Shown: one piece after another, positions 50,348 to 60,047 of the stretch
Position numbering within the stretch: the first letter of the stretch is position 1
Layout of the letters: each line of letters opens with the position of its first letter
Assembly: GCF_013343235.1 (NCBI RefSeq)
Contig: NZ_CP040094.1
Location: forward strand, 5,203,001 to 5,267,000
Source of the DNA: Nostoc sp. TCL240-02
GTDB lineage: Bacteria; Cyanobacteriota; Cyanobacteriia; Cyanobacteriales; Nostocaceae
Reading direction: 5' to 3'
DNA length: 64,000 bases
Position numbers and translations under genes: made by a program
Notes under the pieces: model-generated
The model's database searches: none
Told to the model about the DNA's origin: nothing
The model's input: the letters and a program-made list of their open reading frames with translations, nothing else

Positions 50348-52174
50348 ATGGGCAACATCCCGCATCACTTTCTTGGCTATTGGGGTTATGGCGCTCTACA
50401 CGAGTTGGAAGCGCTGTTAATTAGAGTTCTGGAAAACCTCTCCCCTTGTAGGGGAAAGGCTTTGAACTTTCCCCCTTCCCTTGCAGGGAAGGGGGTTAGG
50501 GGGTTAGGTCAGAAAAATCAGTTATCTCCACAAGAAAATCATCCTCTTCCCATCTGGAATGTTGCTTATATCGGACTTGATGCAAATTCCCCATCGCTAG
50601 AAAATCAAATTGCTGCAATTTCAGCATCAGGATTATTCACTTCACTCGATGCTTGGGTAAATTTCCAAGAAAACAACTGCCTGATTTTGGGTAGAGAAGC
50701 TTTTGGAAAGATGCCTTTGTATTGGACTCAGCAAGGACAAGTTATCTGGTTTGCATCACAACTGCAACTACTCTTACCGATTTTGCCACAGTCAGAAGTT
50801 AGTATTTCTGGGTTATATGGCTATAGCTGTTTTTCTTATGTTCCCACACCCTTAACCCCTATTAAGGAAGTGTTTGCAGTGACGGCGGGAACTGAATTAG
50901 TTTGGCAAAGTGATTGTCAATCAGGTAAGCTGCAAACACCTAAATCTAAGGATATCTACTCGTGGCGAGAAGCCTCAAAACAGTTAACAGATGAGGCTAA
51001 AGCAATTACCGAATTGCAAACCTTCCTTAGAGACTCCATAGAACGACAGATTGCGGATTTAAAGGATGAACCTGTTGCGGTATTTCTCTCTGGCGGACTC
51101 GATTCTTCTGTGGTAGCGGCGCTGCTGGTACAAGCAGGGGTGAAAGTCCGCGCATATACCCTAGATTTTGGTGATGTAGGTATTCCAGAATATCCATACT
51201 CTGAACAAGTCGCCGAGTTTCTCAAAATTCCCCTCATTAAAGTTGAAGTAACACCAAGTTCCATCAAGAATGCCCTAATTCCAACTGTGCAAGCATTAGA
51301 TTTACCCTTTGGAGATGGCGTGTGTGTTCCGTTGTATCTCTTATCTCAAAGGGCGAGTCAAGAAACTCAGGTAATTTTTAACGGCGAAGGTGGAGATCAA
51401 TTGTTTGCCGGTTGGACGAACAAACCTTTAATTGCCGCAGGTGTTTATCAGGCAGAAAATCCTGCCGGACAGGAAACTTTTATCCAGCAATATCTCCGCA
51501 CCTTTCACCGTCTTGGGGGATACGAATCTCAAGTTTATCAGCCAGAGGTCTATGCACAGATCCAAAATTTGCATCCTGAAGATTGGCTATTGGCGGCTCT
51601 TAACCGTGATGAGTGTCCATCTTTGCTACATCGCCTCCGACGTGCCAGTCTGATGCTCAAAGGGGCGCAGAATATCCATCCCCGTGCAACTGCATTGGGG
51701 TTTGCTCATGGCTTATGGGTGCGATCGCCTTTTTGTGATTTACCTTTGGCAGAATGGACATTTCGCCTATCTGGAGAACTCTGTTTGCAAGGAGCTTGTG
51801 AAAAATATATCCTCAAACGGGCTGTAGAAAATTGGCTCCCGCCTGAAATTGTCTGGCGACAAAAACGGGGGATGGGGGTTCCTTTAACTTCTTGGTGTTT
51901 AAATGATTTTTGGCATCAACTAGGCATCTGGCTCAATCCAGAAACACTTCGCGCCAACAATCACTTTTATCCTCACATTGCGGCCCAAATCGTTGAAGGC
52001 AAATTAGGAGCAGCTATTCAAGACCGACGTATCGGTGAGACTCTCTGGTTACTTATTATGTGGCAACTTTGGCGATCGCATGTTTTAAATGAAGAACTAA
52101 GTAAACAGTCTTGGAATCATCCTTTTTGGTTACATCGTTGGCTATGGAGAAATTACAAGCGATGGCAAGGTTAG
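50348..52174 (+). CDS. asparagine-synthetase-like protein 2, no glutaminase Cys
   Basis: The 608 residues have an N-terminal domain that lacks the nucleophilic Cys (MGNIPHHF) and is interrupted at about residues 28-55 by sequence encoded by a REP-like palindrome. The synthetase domain has VFLSGGLDSSVVAALL near 247, NGEGGDQLFAGW and the C-terminal helical bundle. It diverges strongly from the paralogue at 46016. The predicted activity is ATP-dependent amide formation without glutamine hydrolysis. The end overlaps the LysA-like gene. Confidence 0.8.
   Translation: MGNIPHHFLGYWGYGALHELEALLIRVLENLSPCRGKALNFPPSLAGKGVRGLGQKNQLSPQENHPLPIWNVAYIGLDANSPSLENQIAAISASGLFTSLDAWVNFQENNCLILGREAFGKMPLYWTQQGQVIWFASQLQLLLPILPQSEVSISGLYGYSCFSYVPTPLTPIKEVFAVTAGTELVWQSDCQSGKLQTPKSKDIYSWREASKQLTDEAKAITELQTFLRDSIERQIADLKDEPVAVFLSGGLDSSVVAALLVQAGVKVRAYTLDFGDVGIPEYPYSEQVAEFLKIPLIKVEVTPSSIKNALIPTVQALDLPFGDGVCVPLYLLSQRASQETQVIFNGEGGDQLFAGWTNKPLIAAGVYQAENPAGQETFIQQYLRTFHRLGGYESQVYQPEVYAQIQNLHPEDWLLAALNRDECPSLLHRLRRASLMLKGAQNIHPRATALGFAHGLWVRSPFCDLPLAEWTFRLSGELCLQGACEKYILKRAVENWLPPEIVWRQKRGMGVPLTSWCLNDFWHQLGIWLNPETLRANNHFYPHIAAQIVEGKLGAAIQDRRIGETLWLLIMWQLWRSHVLNEELSKQSWNHPFWLHRWLWRNYKRWQG
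50433..50511 (+). repeat. REP-like palindrome inside coding sequence
   Basis: CTCCCC/GGGGA and a perfect 11-bp stem CCCCCTTCCCT-TGC-AGGGAAGGGGG (50471-50495) are followed by TTAGGGGGTTAGG. The insert keeps the reading frame. It is related to the intergenic repeat at 47862-47950. Confidence 0.75.
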
Positions 52175-53427
52175 ATAAAAAGGAGACGCGATTAATCACG
52201 TCTGAGCAATTAATCCCCTCATCTTTCCCATTTTCTGGGGAACTTGCCCAAGAGTTACTGAGTACTTATGGTTCTCCGCTTTATGTTTATAATGGCGATC
52301 GCTTGCGTGAAACTATTGAGCGCATTACTAAAGCAATCAGCTATCGCTGCAAGCAATTTCGGTTTGCAAGCGTTACTAATGGCAATATTGCTTTGTTAAA
52401 AATTTTTCGCTCATTTGGGTGGGGACTTCACGCTAATACACCAGGAGATATTTACTTGGGATTGCAAGCTGGTTTCGATCCTAGTGAGATTGTTTATAGT
52501 GGTAGCAATTTGAATCGGGCTGAGATGCTACAAGTCTTAAATTGGGGAGTTACAACTCTCAATTTTGATAGTCTCGCTCAATTACAGTTGTGCTGTGAAG
52601 TTTTGCCCAAAGTCAGAGAGAAAGATATTCGGCTGGGTTTACGCCTGAATTTACCAGAAATTACCGGAGATAGCCGAATTGGTGTGCGCCCTGAAGAATT
52701 TGGTGATGCGATCGCTTTAACTCGTGAAGTTGGATTAAAGCTGAGTGGTTTACACTTTTATCGAGGGACTGGAACCAATGCCACAGAAGCATTTACCCAA
52801 GTGATTGATGCAGTAATGGCCACAGCACAACTGTTACCAGATTGGGAATATTTAGATTTTGGTGGTGGTTTTGGCTATCCATATCATCACAACAAAACAG
52901 CCTTTGACTGGGAAATATTTGGCGCTGAGTTGAGCGAGAGAATTACTCATTTAGGGCGGAAAATTGATTTGGTGATTGAACCGGGACGAAGTGCGATCGC
53001 AGGATGTGCAACTTTGCTTGCTCAAGTTGTTTCTGTGAAATGGCAAGGAGAAAAACAGATTGTCGGAGTTGATACCACCGTTGCCAATCTTTCAGTACCA
53101 TCTGTACACGGTGGCTACCGAGAAATCGTCACCTGGAAGCAAGCAGACAATCTTCACTCCTTATTCACAACTGATATTTGTGGTAACACCACCTATTCAC
53201 GAGATTATCTAAGTAAAAATTGCCAACTCCCAGCGTTAGAAATTGATGATATCGTTGCCATTTTAGATGTCGGTGCTTATGGTTATGCCATGTCCTCTCA
53301 CTTTTTACACCGCCCCAAACCTGCTGAAGTCTTGCTAGAAAATGGCACACATCGCTTGATTCGTCGGCGGGAAGACTACAGTGTTTTACTAACGAATCAG
53401 ATTCTTGATAATTCCCACCTTCTTTAA
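52162..53427 (+). CDS. LysA/ornithine-decarboxylase-fold protein, active site degenerate
   Basis: It has 421 residues from ATG 52162; 52144 and 52111 are alternative starts inside the upstream gene. The fold III decarboxylase pattern is clear: LYVYNGDRLRETIER, LDFGGGFGYPY (phosphate loop), EPGRSAIAGCATLLAQV, and the C-terminal VAILDVGAYGYAMSSHFLHR. The PLP lysine motif (A-V-K-A-N) is FASVTN here with Val71 at the lysine position, and the catalytic Cys motif (PTCES-D) is GNTTYSRD. It may be a non-PLP binding protein or a diverged enzyme acting with the AsnB-like partners. Confidence 0.75.
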   Translation: MARLDKKETRLITSEQLIPSSFPFSGELAQELLSTYGSPLYVYNGDRLRETIERITKAISYRCKQFRFASVTNGNIALLKIFRSFGWGLHANTPGDIYLGLQAGFDPSEIVYSGSNLNRAEMLQVLNWGVTTLNFDSLAQLQLCCEVLPKVREKDIRLGLRLNLPEITGDSRIGVRPEEFGDAIALTREVGLKLSGLHFYRGTGTNATEAFTQVIDAVMATAQLLPDWEYLDFGGGFGYPYHHNKTAFDWEIFGAELSERITHLGRKIDLVIEPGRSAIAGCATLLAQVVSVKWQGEKQIVGVDTTVANLSVPSVHGGYREIVTWKQADNLHSLFTTDICGNTTYSRDYLSKNCQLPALEIDDIVAILDVGAYGYAMSSHFLHRPKPAEVLLENGTHRLIRRREDYSVLLTNQILDNSHLL

Positions 53428-53501
53428 GGGGGGTTAGGAGGGATCAAGCCTCACCTGAAGCGTATTAGCTAACAATTAATAAATAACATTTGGCAACCAT
53501 T

Positions 53502-54803
53502 ATGAAGTGCATTAACTGCGGAACTGACAATAAACTAAAAGACCGGACAGCTAATCAAGGTCGGTGTATAAAATGCAATCACACCTTTGCTTTTGAACCA
53601 ACCAGTATGAGTAGTGTTAAGATTACTGACCCTTTTTTTGCAAAGGCGATCGCTGATATTTCTGCAAAAAATACCTTATTTTTCACTCCAAAACAGCTTT
53701 TTTATTTATTAGATAGCCGAGTAAAAGTCAAGTCTATTTCAATATTGGGTTTGTTGTTTATATATTTATTTTTTAATATTTGGGTGCCAGGGTTTATAGG
53801 GGGCTTTGCTTCGTTAGTGTTTGGCAATAATTCTTGGTTAATAGCATCAATTGTATTTAATATATGCTTTTTATTTTTTTTATATAAAAAATCTACATCA
53901 AACAAAACAAATATTAACTCTCGCCAAAAATATGCTCGATGTCTTCAAATAATAGGAGGTATGATTATTGGTGTGGGAATTTATGCCAGCTTAATTATAT
54001 ATAACTCATTTAGTCTATTTGTCATCGCCGTTATTCTAGGAATGTTGTCGATCTACTGGGGAACTCGACAGCTAGGACAAACTAAATTTGCACAGGAGTT
54101 TTTATTTTCTCAAAATGATTTTCAAGGTTGGTTAAATCGATGGCAGAAAATCAATGGTTCAATTCTTAAAATCCTACCTTTTCCGCGTGAGGACAATACA
54201 CCAGCTACGGTTAATCCTGATGTGACTGCTTACAGTTTTGACAGATTAGTCGTTTGTGATAGTGCTACCATTGCTCAACTATTAATTGCTAATAATTTTC
54301 ACTTTGAAAATAACTGTGCAATTCTCAGCATTACTGGATATCCACAAAGCATTTTTGACACCACAATGCAAATGCTACGCCGCAATCCCGATTTGAAAGT
54401 ATATGCAGTGCATGATTGCAATCCACGAGGAATTGGTTTAGTTTATCGTCTTAAAACCAATGCTAGTTGGTTTCTCAATAGCGAGATTGCAATTATTGAT
54501 ATCGGATTAACGCCAAGTCAAATTATCGCTACTAAACGCGGAATGTTCATTCAATCTTCTCCAGATTCGGCGCAAGCAGCTAAACAATTACCTCAAGAAG
54601 TTCGTCAAAGTTTGTCTGCTGAAGAATTAGCATGGTTAGAATCTGGAAAGTTTGTGGAATTAGAATCTTTCTCTTCCCAAAGACTGATTAAAGTCCTGCA
54701 AAAGGGTATTGCTGGCAGTCGAAATCTAGAAAGTGATGACAGTAACTTGCTTTTAGTAGGGGATACTGGTAATGATATGTATGTTGTTCAAAGTTTTGGT
54801 TGA
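53502..54803 (+). CDS. zinc-ribbon membrane protein with Toprim-like C-terminus
   Basis: It has 433 residues from ATG 53502; a TTG at 53490 is less likely. The N-terminus is a zinc ribbon (CINCGTDN, then GRCIKCNHTF). Four or more membrane helices span about 75-185. The C-terminal half has LVVCDSATIAQLLIANN, AILSITGYPQSIFDTTM and VYAVHDCNPRGIGLVYRL. That run resembles the Toprim fold of TopoVI-A/Spo11 and DUF2220 proteins (D-x-DP-G-x-x-I). The Toprim idea is inference. Function is unknown. Confidence 0.6.
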   Translation: MKCINCGTDNKLKDRTANQGRCIKCNHTFAFEPTSMSSVKITDPFFAKAIADISAKNTLFFTPKQLFYLLDSRVKVKSISILGLLFIYLFFNIWVPGFIGGFASLVFGNNSWLIASIVFNICFLFFLYKKSTSNKTNINSRQKYARCLQIIGGMIIGVGIYASLIIYNSFSLFVIAVILGMLSIYWGTRQLGQTKFAQEFLFSQNDFQGWLNRWQKINGSILKILPFPREDNTPATVNPDVTAYSFDRLVVCDSATIAQLLIANNFHFENNCAILSITGYPQSIFDTTMQMLRRNPDLKVYAVHDCNPRGIGLVYRLKTNASWFLNSEIAIIDIGLTPSQIIATKRGMFIQSSPDSAQAAKQLPQEVRQSLSAEELAWLESGKFVELESFSSQRLIKVLQKGIAGSRNLESDDSNLLLVGDTGNDMYVVQSFG

Positions 54804-55128
54804 TCTAGCCAAAATACGTAGGCGTAACCCGTTGCAGACATCACATTTAAAAATATACAAAATTCACCTCAGACTAGAAATTCATAGCTCATAATAGAAG
54901 GTCGAATTCCTGCTATAGAGTATTCGCTTTTGCAGGAAAACTTTATACAGCAATGGCAGTTTTGTGTATATTAGTTTACTTATTCCTAACCTTCTGTTAA
55001 ATTAACCTTAATGTACACCAAACCTATTGATTTACTGTACTTGAGTTTTCAGCTACAAATGTGGGTAGCCATCTAGCTCACTGGCAATAGGCGCAAAATT
55101 CCATTCTGTCTCTAGGAGGAAAAAGGTA
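54804..55128. other. intergenic region before mgtC-like gene
   Basis: No gene or clear terminator is seen. AGGAGG lies eight bases before the next ATG. Confidence 0.4.
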
Positions 55129-55662
55129 ATGGGGCCGATGTTTATTACTGCCAACGATTGGCCACATATAGCGTTTAGATTGTCTTTGGCGCTTCTGGTT
55201 GGTTGCCTGATTGGATTTAATCGTCAGCAAGGGGGCAGACCAGCAGGGATGAGAACATTTATGCTCGTGAGTATGGGAGCAGCACTATTCGTAATGATTC
55301 CTTTGCAGGCTGAGGGCGATAGTCCCTATGCTGCCACCAATGCACTGAGTCGCACCATTCAGGGTGTAGCTACCGGGATAGGATTTCTCGGAGCCGGATT
55401 GATTTTACAAGAGTCTCCGAGAAAATCTGCGGCACCAAAAGTAAAAGGTTTAACTACAGCCGCCTGTGTCTGGACTGCGGCCGGGTTAGGGGCTGCGATT
55501 GGTTGTGGTCTGTGGCAAATGGGATTATTAGGAGGGCTACTGACTCTAATCACTCTCAGTGGAGTAAAGCGGCTCAATCGCGTATTTGTATTTTTGACGA
55601 ATCAGGGTAAACAGGGGACTACTCAGGAGCTAACAACTACTTCTGAGGAAGATGATGATTGA
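55129..55662 (+). CDS. MgtC/SapB family membrane protein
   Basis: The 177 residues have four or five membrane helices and the family motifs LSLALLVGCLIGFNRQQGGRPAGMRT, GFLGAGLILQ and LTTAACVWTAAGLGAAIGCG. A strong AGGAGG precedes the start. MgtC proteins help adaptation to low magnesium and modulate membrane ATPases. The C-terminal acidic tail is short, without the ACT-like domain of longer members. Confidence 0.85.
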   Translation: MGPMFITANDWPHIAFRLSLALLVGCLIGFNRQQGGRPAGMRTFMLVSMGAALFVMIPLQAEGDSPYAATNALSRTIQGVATGIGFLGAGLILQESPRKSAAPKVKGLTTAACVWTAAGLGAAIGCGLWQMGLLGGLLTLITLSGVKRLNRVFVFLTNQGKQGTTQELTTTSEEDDD

Positions 55663-55875
55663 CCGTCGCTACACATCCAGGTGTATTCAAAATCAAGTCC
55701 AGTTGATTCCGATTCCTTACAGTGTTTGATTGCAGAATAATTTTTGGTTTCTTAGCTAATTTTAATCACTTTATCAGCGCTAATTCAGAGCGATCGCTGA
55801 TTATAGTGATTAAGTAGGGAATTCCGTACTGGAGTTGATTGCCCAGTTAACCGGAAAATAGAAAATAATAGATAT

Positions 55876-56370
55876 ATGGACAAACGGTATTTTTTACAAG
55901 CTAGTGCGGTAATAGTCGGCACAGCATTGTTATCAAGGTATATCAACTGGGGGGCAAAAGCGATGACAACTTCTAATAGTGGATTTGAAATTACCAAACC
56001 AGAAGAAGAGTGGCGCACGATTTTAACGCCAGAACAGTTTAATGTATTGCGTAAACACGGGACTGAACGCCCTCACACCAGCGCATTAGATAAGGAGTAC
56101 GACAAGGGTACTTATTATTGTGCCGCGTGTGAACTGCCACTGTTTACCTCTGATACCAAATTTAACAGTGGTACTGGCTGGCCCAGCTTCTTTAACCCAA
56201 TTGAAGGTGCGATCGCTACTACTGTAGATAAGTCGTTGTTTATGACTAGAACTGAAGTACATTGTAGTCGTTGTGGTGGTCATCTTGGTCATGTTTTTGA
56301 TGACGGCCCTGCACCTACAGGTAAGCGCTACTGTATGAACGGTGTTTCGCTAAAATTTACTCCTGCCTGA
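55876..56370 (+). CDS. msrB: peptide methionine-R-sulfoxide reductase
   Basis: The 164 residues have a hydrophobic N-terminal leader ([19 protein letters not shown]) suggesting export or membrane anchoring. The SelR domain follows: zinc cysteines in [11 protein letters not shown] and [17 protein letters not shown], and the catalytic Cys in [12 protein letters not shown]. It reduces methionine-R-sulfoxide in proteins. An internal ATG at about codon 30 could give a cytosolic form. Confidence 0.92.
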   Translation: MDKRYFLQASAVIVGTALLSRYINWGAKAMTTSNSGFEITKPEEEWRTILTPEQFNVLRKHGTERPHTSALDKEYDKGTYYCAACELPLFTSDTKFNSGTGWPSFFNPIEGAIATTVDKSLFMTRTEVHCSRCGGHLGHVFDDGPAPTGKRYCMNGVSLKFTPA

Positions 56371-56421
56371 TTTACGTTTCACTTTAAGGTTGATACAAAT
56401 AGGTAGCAGAGGGACAAGGAG

Positions 56422-56569
56422 GTTGACATCCTCACCGCCATGAACGCACTGTCATTCTGGAGTAATGAGTAATAAGTAATAAGTAATAAGTAAATACCCA
56501 TTTTTTATCCACTCATTACTCATTACTTTAAAGCCGTGCTGGAAGCACAGGGTTTTAAACCCATTTTTC
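56422..56569 (-). mobile_element. 148-bp non-autonomous relative of the TnpB element
   Basis: One end is GTTGACATCCTCACCG (56422-56437), identical to the right end of the TnpB element. The other has GCC-GTGCT-GGA-AGCAC and GGGTTTTAAACCCATTTTT (56533-56568), matching its left end with covarying hairpin bases. The middle has AGTAATGAGTAAT and its inverse, plus AGTAATA short repeats. No coding capacity. It would be a PATE/MITE mobilised by TnpA in trans. Confidence 0.75.
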
Positions 56570-56628
56570 TGATAAGAGGAATAAGGGAAAATTATTAAAC
56601 AAGTCTCTTCTTTGTCCCCCTGCCCCCT

Positions 56629-57495
56629 TTAATGAAGTTGGGAAATAGCGCTATCAGTAAAGCGAACCTCTTCAACCATCGGGGTATAGCCTAGCCACTG
56701 CACCCCTGACTGAGCAAATTGTTGTGGACACCCGCTAACGGCGAAGCGAGTTGGTAGTGGGAGGTGAGTATTTTTTAAACCTAGCAAGTCTAACTCTTGG
56801 GCACAAGCTGCCACGACATGAACAGCTGGGTCAACTAGCTTGACTTGAGACGGGAGGAGCGATCGCAATACTGGTGTCAGGTGGGGATAATGGGTACAGC
56901 CATGAACTAGGGTGTCAATTTCTTGCTCTAGTAAAGGCTCTAAGTAGGCTCGTGCCACTTCAGCAGTGTAGGGGTCATGAATCCGGTTTTGCTCAATCAG
57001 TGGCACAAACTCTGGACATCCAACTTGCCAGACTTGAACATCAGGGGCAATTTCGAGAATGGCGTGCTTATAAGCATTACTTTTGGCCGTAGCTGGAGTG
57101 GCAATTACACCAATGCGTTTTCCTTGCTGCACCGCAGCTTTTGCACCTGGTAGAATTACTCCCAAAATGGGTATGTTGAATTCTTGACGGACGGTTTCTA
57201 GGGCTAGGGCAGAACTGGTGTTACAAGCCATAATGACCATTTTTACCTGCTGCTGTTTTAGCCAGGTAATAATTTCGCGCGTAAATTGTAAAATTTCTGC
57301 TTGTGAACGAATTCCATAAGGAAGTCGGGCTGTATCCCCAAAGTAAACAATTGATTCATTGGGGAGTTGCCGATATATTTGTCGAAGTACCGTCAATCCA
57401 CCCACACCACTGTCAAAGATGCCAATTGGGGCACATTGGGGTTCAAGAGCCGAAAAATCGTCAAGATTCGCTTCAAAGATCGAAGATGAATACAC
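56629..57495 (-). CDS. murI: glutamate racemase
   Basis: The 288 residues contain PIGIFDSGVGGLTVLRQIYR, VYFGDTARLPYG and the two catalytic cysteines in MACNTSSALALE and VHGCTHYPHLTP. It converts L-glutamate to D-glutamate for peptidoglycan. It lies directly before two peptidoglycan amidase genes on the same strand, forming a cell-wall neighbourhood. Confidence 0.95.
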   Translation of the reverse strand: MYSSSIFEANLDDFSALEPQCAPIGIFDSGVGGLTVLRQIYRQLPNESIVYFGDTARLPYGIRSQAEILQFTREIITWLKQQQVKMVIMACNTSSALALETVRQEFNIPILGVILPGAKAAVQQGKRIGVIATPATAKSNAYKHAILEIAPDVQVWQVGCPEFVPLIEQNRIHDPYTAEVARAYLEPLLEQEIDTLVHGCTHYPHLTPVLRSLLPSQVKLVDPAVHVVAACAQELDLLGLKNTHLPLPTRFAVSGCPQQFAQSGVQWLGYTPMVEEVRFTDSAISQLH

Positions 57496-57622
57496 AGGCT
57501 AATATTAATTTAGGTTTTGGGATTTAAAATACAGAATTTAGCAGACAATCGGCTAATTGACCACTAAATTCTGCACGCCAAAGGATTCTAAATACCACCT
57601 TTTAATAGTAATTTGTACTATG

Positions 57623-59515
57623 TTAACGCTGTAAGTATTTTAGGATGCCACGAGCGATCGCTTCTGCCATCTGATTTTGATACTCTCGTGTCGCCAATCT
57701 GGGATTGTCTTCTCGACCAGTCATATAACCTGTTTCTACTAAAATCGAGGGCATAGAGCTTTTCCTGAGAACGTAGAATCTGGCTTTGCGGGTTCCCCGG
57801 TTTTTGATTGTATCGATATTTTGCAGAATGGTATTGCGAACTACTTCCGCCAAAGCATAACCGCTATCGTAATAATATACTTCTAACCCATTCACATCAG
57901 GGCGATTATCAACAGAATTAGCATGAATACTGACAAACGCAGTTGCATTAACTCGTTCGGCAATTTCTACCCGTCCCTGAAGCTCTACGAAAAAGTCAGC
58001 ATCCCGCGTTAGTACTGCTTGTACACCATGTTGCTCTAAAATTGCAGCTACCCTTTTACCAATAGGCAGAATTACATCTTTTTCTAAAAGTCCACCGATA
58101 CCGGGAGCGCCTGAGTCTTTTCCACCATGTCCTGGGTCAATCACAACTAGTAATTTCCCTCTAGGAACTGAGGGGCGAGGCTGTGGTCGAGATATAGGAG
58201 GGGGATTATCTATGGGGTTGGGGAATTGACCTTGGTTTGGCGATAAAGGAGGTAAATCAATGGGCTGCTGTGTAATGCTACCAGAACGTTGTAATTCTAG
58301 AGCCAAAAGCTGGTCGCCAACTTGGTTAAGTTCGCCAATTTGCACTCCGGCTGCTGGCTGAACTAAAACAACGACTGTATTAGATTCTTGGGGTTGCAGG
58401 CGGACTCGCAGGATAGGGCTATTAGGATTAAAAGTTGGGCCTGTGACTTTGGGAGCTAACCGAGCATTGTTGATGGTAATGCGGTACAGACCAGAGGTTC
58501 TATCCCAGCCTCCTGTTGCAGATAAAGCTTGGTCTGCTCTAATCAGCAGTTGTGTGCCATTATTAGCCAGTTGCACAGACTCAATAGTCGCTGTACTAGA
58601 TGGTATGGGGCGTGGACTATTACTATTACCTCCAGGGAACTGGGCAATGCCACGACTGGGCAGAAGCACAAAACCACTACTGTTACTATTAGTTGCTCGC
58701 CAATTTTGACTATTTTCATCCACCTGTAAAGTCATGCGAACAGCAGATGGACTTGTTTGTAGTTGGCTGAACTGAATACGGCTGACACCATAACGATTAA
58801 TCGACAAATCGCGTTGCTCTAGACTTGGTGATAAAGTAGCGCTAGCAATGTCGATGTTAATTTCTCTTTGATCGTTGCTACGATTTACCTGAATCTGAGG
58901 ATTACCACCATTGGTACGGATGAAAAACCCATCGCCTGTAACTTGTAAGTTCTCAATTTGAGTTACCCTGGCGGCAAGCATTCCGTTTTTAGGTGGATTA
59001 ATAGGGCTTGTTCTCACCACATTGTAAATATCTCTTGGTGAGAACACAGATGGAGATGTTCTCGGTGAAGGTTGTGTTGCTATAGCTTGTTGTTGCCCAC
59101 CAGTATTTCTTGAGGGAACATTTTCGGCTACTGGCGTGGGTAATTGCACCATCCAGCGATCGCCAGTTCTACCAACAAATTGTACACCCTTGGGGTCTAA
59201 AGTATAACCAGGAGTCAGTTCAACGACTATACGTGTTGTTTGTTCGTCAAACTGTCCAACACGGATAGCACGAATTGCACCGCCCACCTGTTGGGTTAGC
59301 TGCGGACGGCCAAATGTCGTTCCTGGTAAATCAATTACCAAACGAGTGGGGTTAAAAATTAATTGTGCTTGGGGTTGAACATTCCCTACAGTATTTATTT
59401 CTAGGTTGTTTTGATTGACATCAAAACGCCAAGATTCAAGTTTCGCAGCCATTGCGGGCGACGATAGCATGAAGATAGTTCCAATAGTACTGGATAGTAA
59501 CCAGCGTAATTTCAC
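57623..59515 (-). CDS. amiC: AmiC-type N-acetylmuramoyl-L-alanine amidase, copy 1
   Basis: The start chosen is the GTG at 59513-59515 with AGGAGA upstream, giving 630 residues and a proper signal peptide (LLSSTIGTIFMLSSPAMAA). The longer frame adds repeat-derived sequence. Two AMIN domains flank a Pro/Ser-rich linker. A C-terminal Amidase_3 domain has zinc and catalytic residues in IDPGHGGKDSGAPG, LEKDVIL, SIHANS and LVETGYMTG. It cleaves the glycan-peptide bond. In Nostoc and Anabaena such tandem amidases drill septal nanopores for cell-cell communication. Confidence 0.9.
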   Translation of the reverse strand: MKLRWLLSSTIGTIFMLSSPAMAAKLESWRFDVNQNNLEINTVGNVQPQAQLIFNPTRLVIDLPGTTFGRPQLTQQVGGAIRAIRVGQFDEQTTRIVVELTPGYTLDPKGVQFVGRTGDRWMVQLPTPVAENVPSRNTGGQQQAIATQPSPRTSPSVFSPRDIYNVVRTSPINPPKNGMLAARVTQIENLQVTGDGFFIRTNGGNPQIQVNRSNDQREINIDIASATLSPSLEQRDLSINRYGVSRIQFSQLQTSPSAVRMTLQVDENSQNWRATNSNSSGFVLLPSRGIAQFPGGNSNSPRPIPSSTATIESVQLANNGTQLLIRADQALSATGGWDRTSGLYRITINNARLAPKVTGPTFNPNSPILRVRLQPQESNTVVVLVQPAAGVQIGELNQVGDQLLALELQRSGSITQQPIDLPPLSPNQGQFPNPIDNPPPISRPQPRPSVPRGKLLVVIDPGHGGKDSGAPGIGGLLEKDVILPIGKRVAAILEQHGVQAVLTRDADFFVELQGRVEIAERVNATAFVSIHANSVDNRPDVNGLEVYYYDSGYALAEVVRNTILQNIDTIKNRGTRKARFYVLRKSSMPSILVETGYMTGREDNPRLATREYQNQMAEAIARGILKYLQR

Positions 59516-60047
59516 AGTCTTTTCTCCTGATTCACATTCATGGGAGCCGTCAACGAAGAGGCTGGGGGAAGGGGGAGAGGGGCAGGGAGCAGGGGGAAAT
59601 GCCCCCATCCTCCTACTGTGGAACAGAGCAGAAAATGGGTCTGAGTCTCCCACTTCTCCACCATTAGCTCTCGTACCCTTTGGGATTGAGCGCAACAGGT
59701 GGGGTCGAATGCCCGCCCTTTCTGTTCTATCTCGCCTGCTCCCTGCTCCCTGCTCCCTTGCCTCTTTCTTGTTCAATATATTGGCAAATCCTCACACCAT
59801 CACCGCACACACTTTAGTATTAAGCTGTTATTAAGACACAGCTAATGGCGTAAAATATAGCACGCTCCTTTAATTTTGCCATGCCATCCATTAGCCCAGA
59901 TAAATTTGACTTGTAAAGCATCAGATGACAATAACAAAGATGCTACTCTTGTCCCGCCGCAATAATACTTAAATTGGTTTTACTACTAAATTTGGATAAA
60001 CATGGTAAAGATTAGATGTATTTACTCAATAATTTCGACTAAATTAC
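59516..60047. other. upstream region of amiC copy 1
   Basis: No separate gene is seen. Bases about 59520-59720 closely match 61948-62130, upstream of the other amidase, including GGGAGCCGTCAACGAAGAG and a TTGAGCGCAACAGGTGGGGTC block. The gene duplication therefore included the leader, or the same repeat inserted twice. Confidence 0.6.

Noticed and set aside
50348..53427. Lasso-peptide or beta-lactam cluster as a firm call
   Set aside because: AsnB-like proteins without the Cys occur in such clusters, but no precursor, B1/B2 proteins or carboxyethyl-arginine synthase is present.
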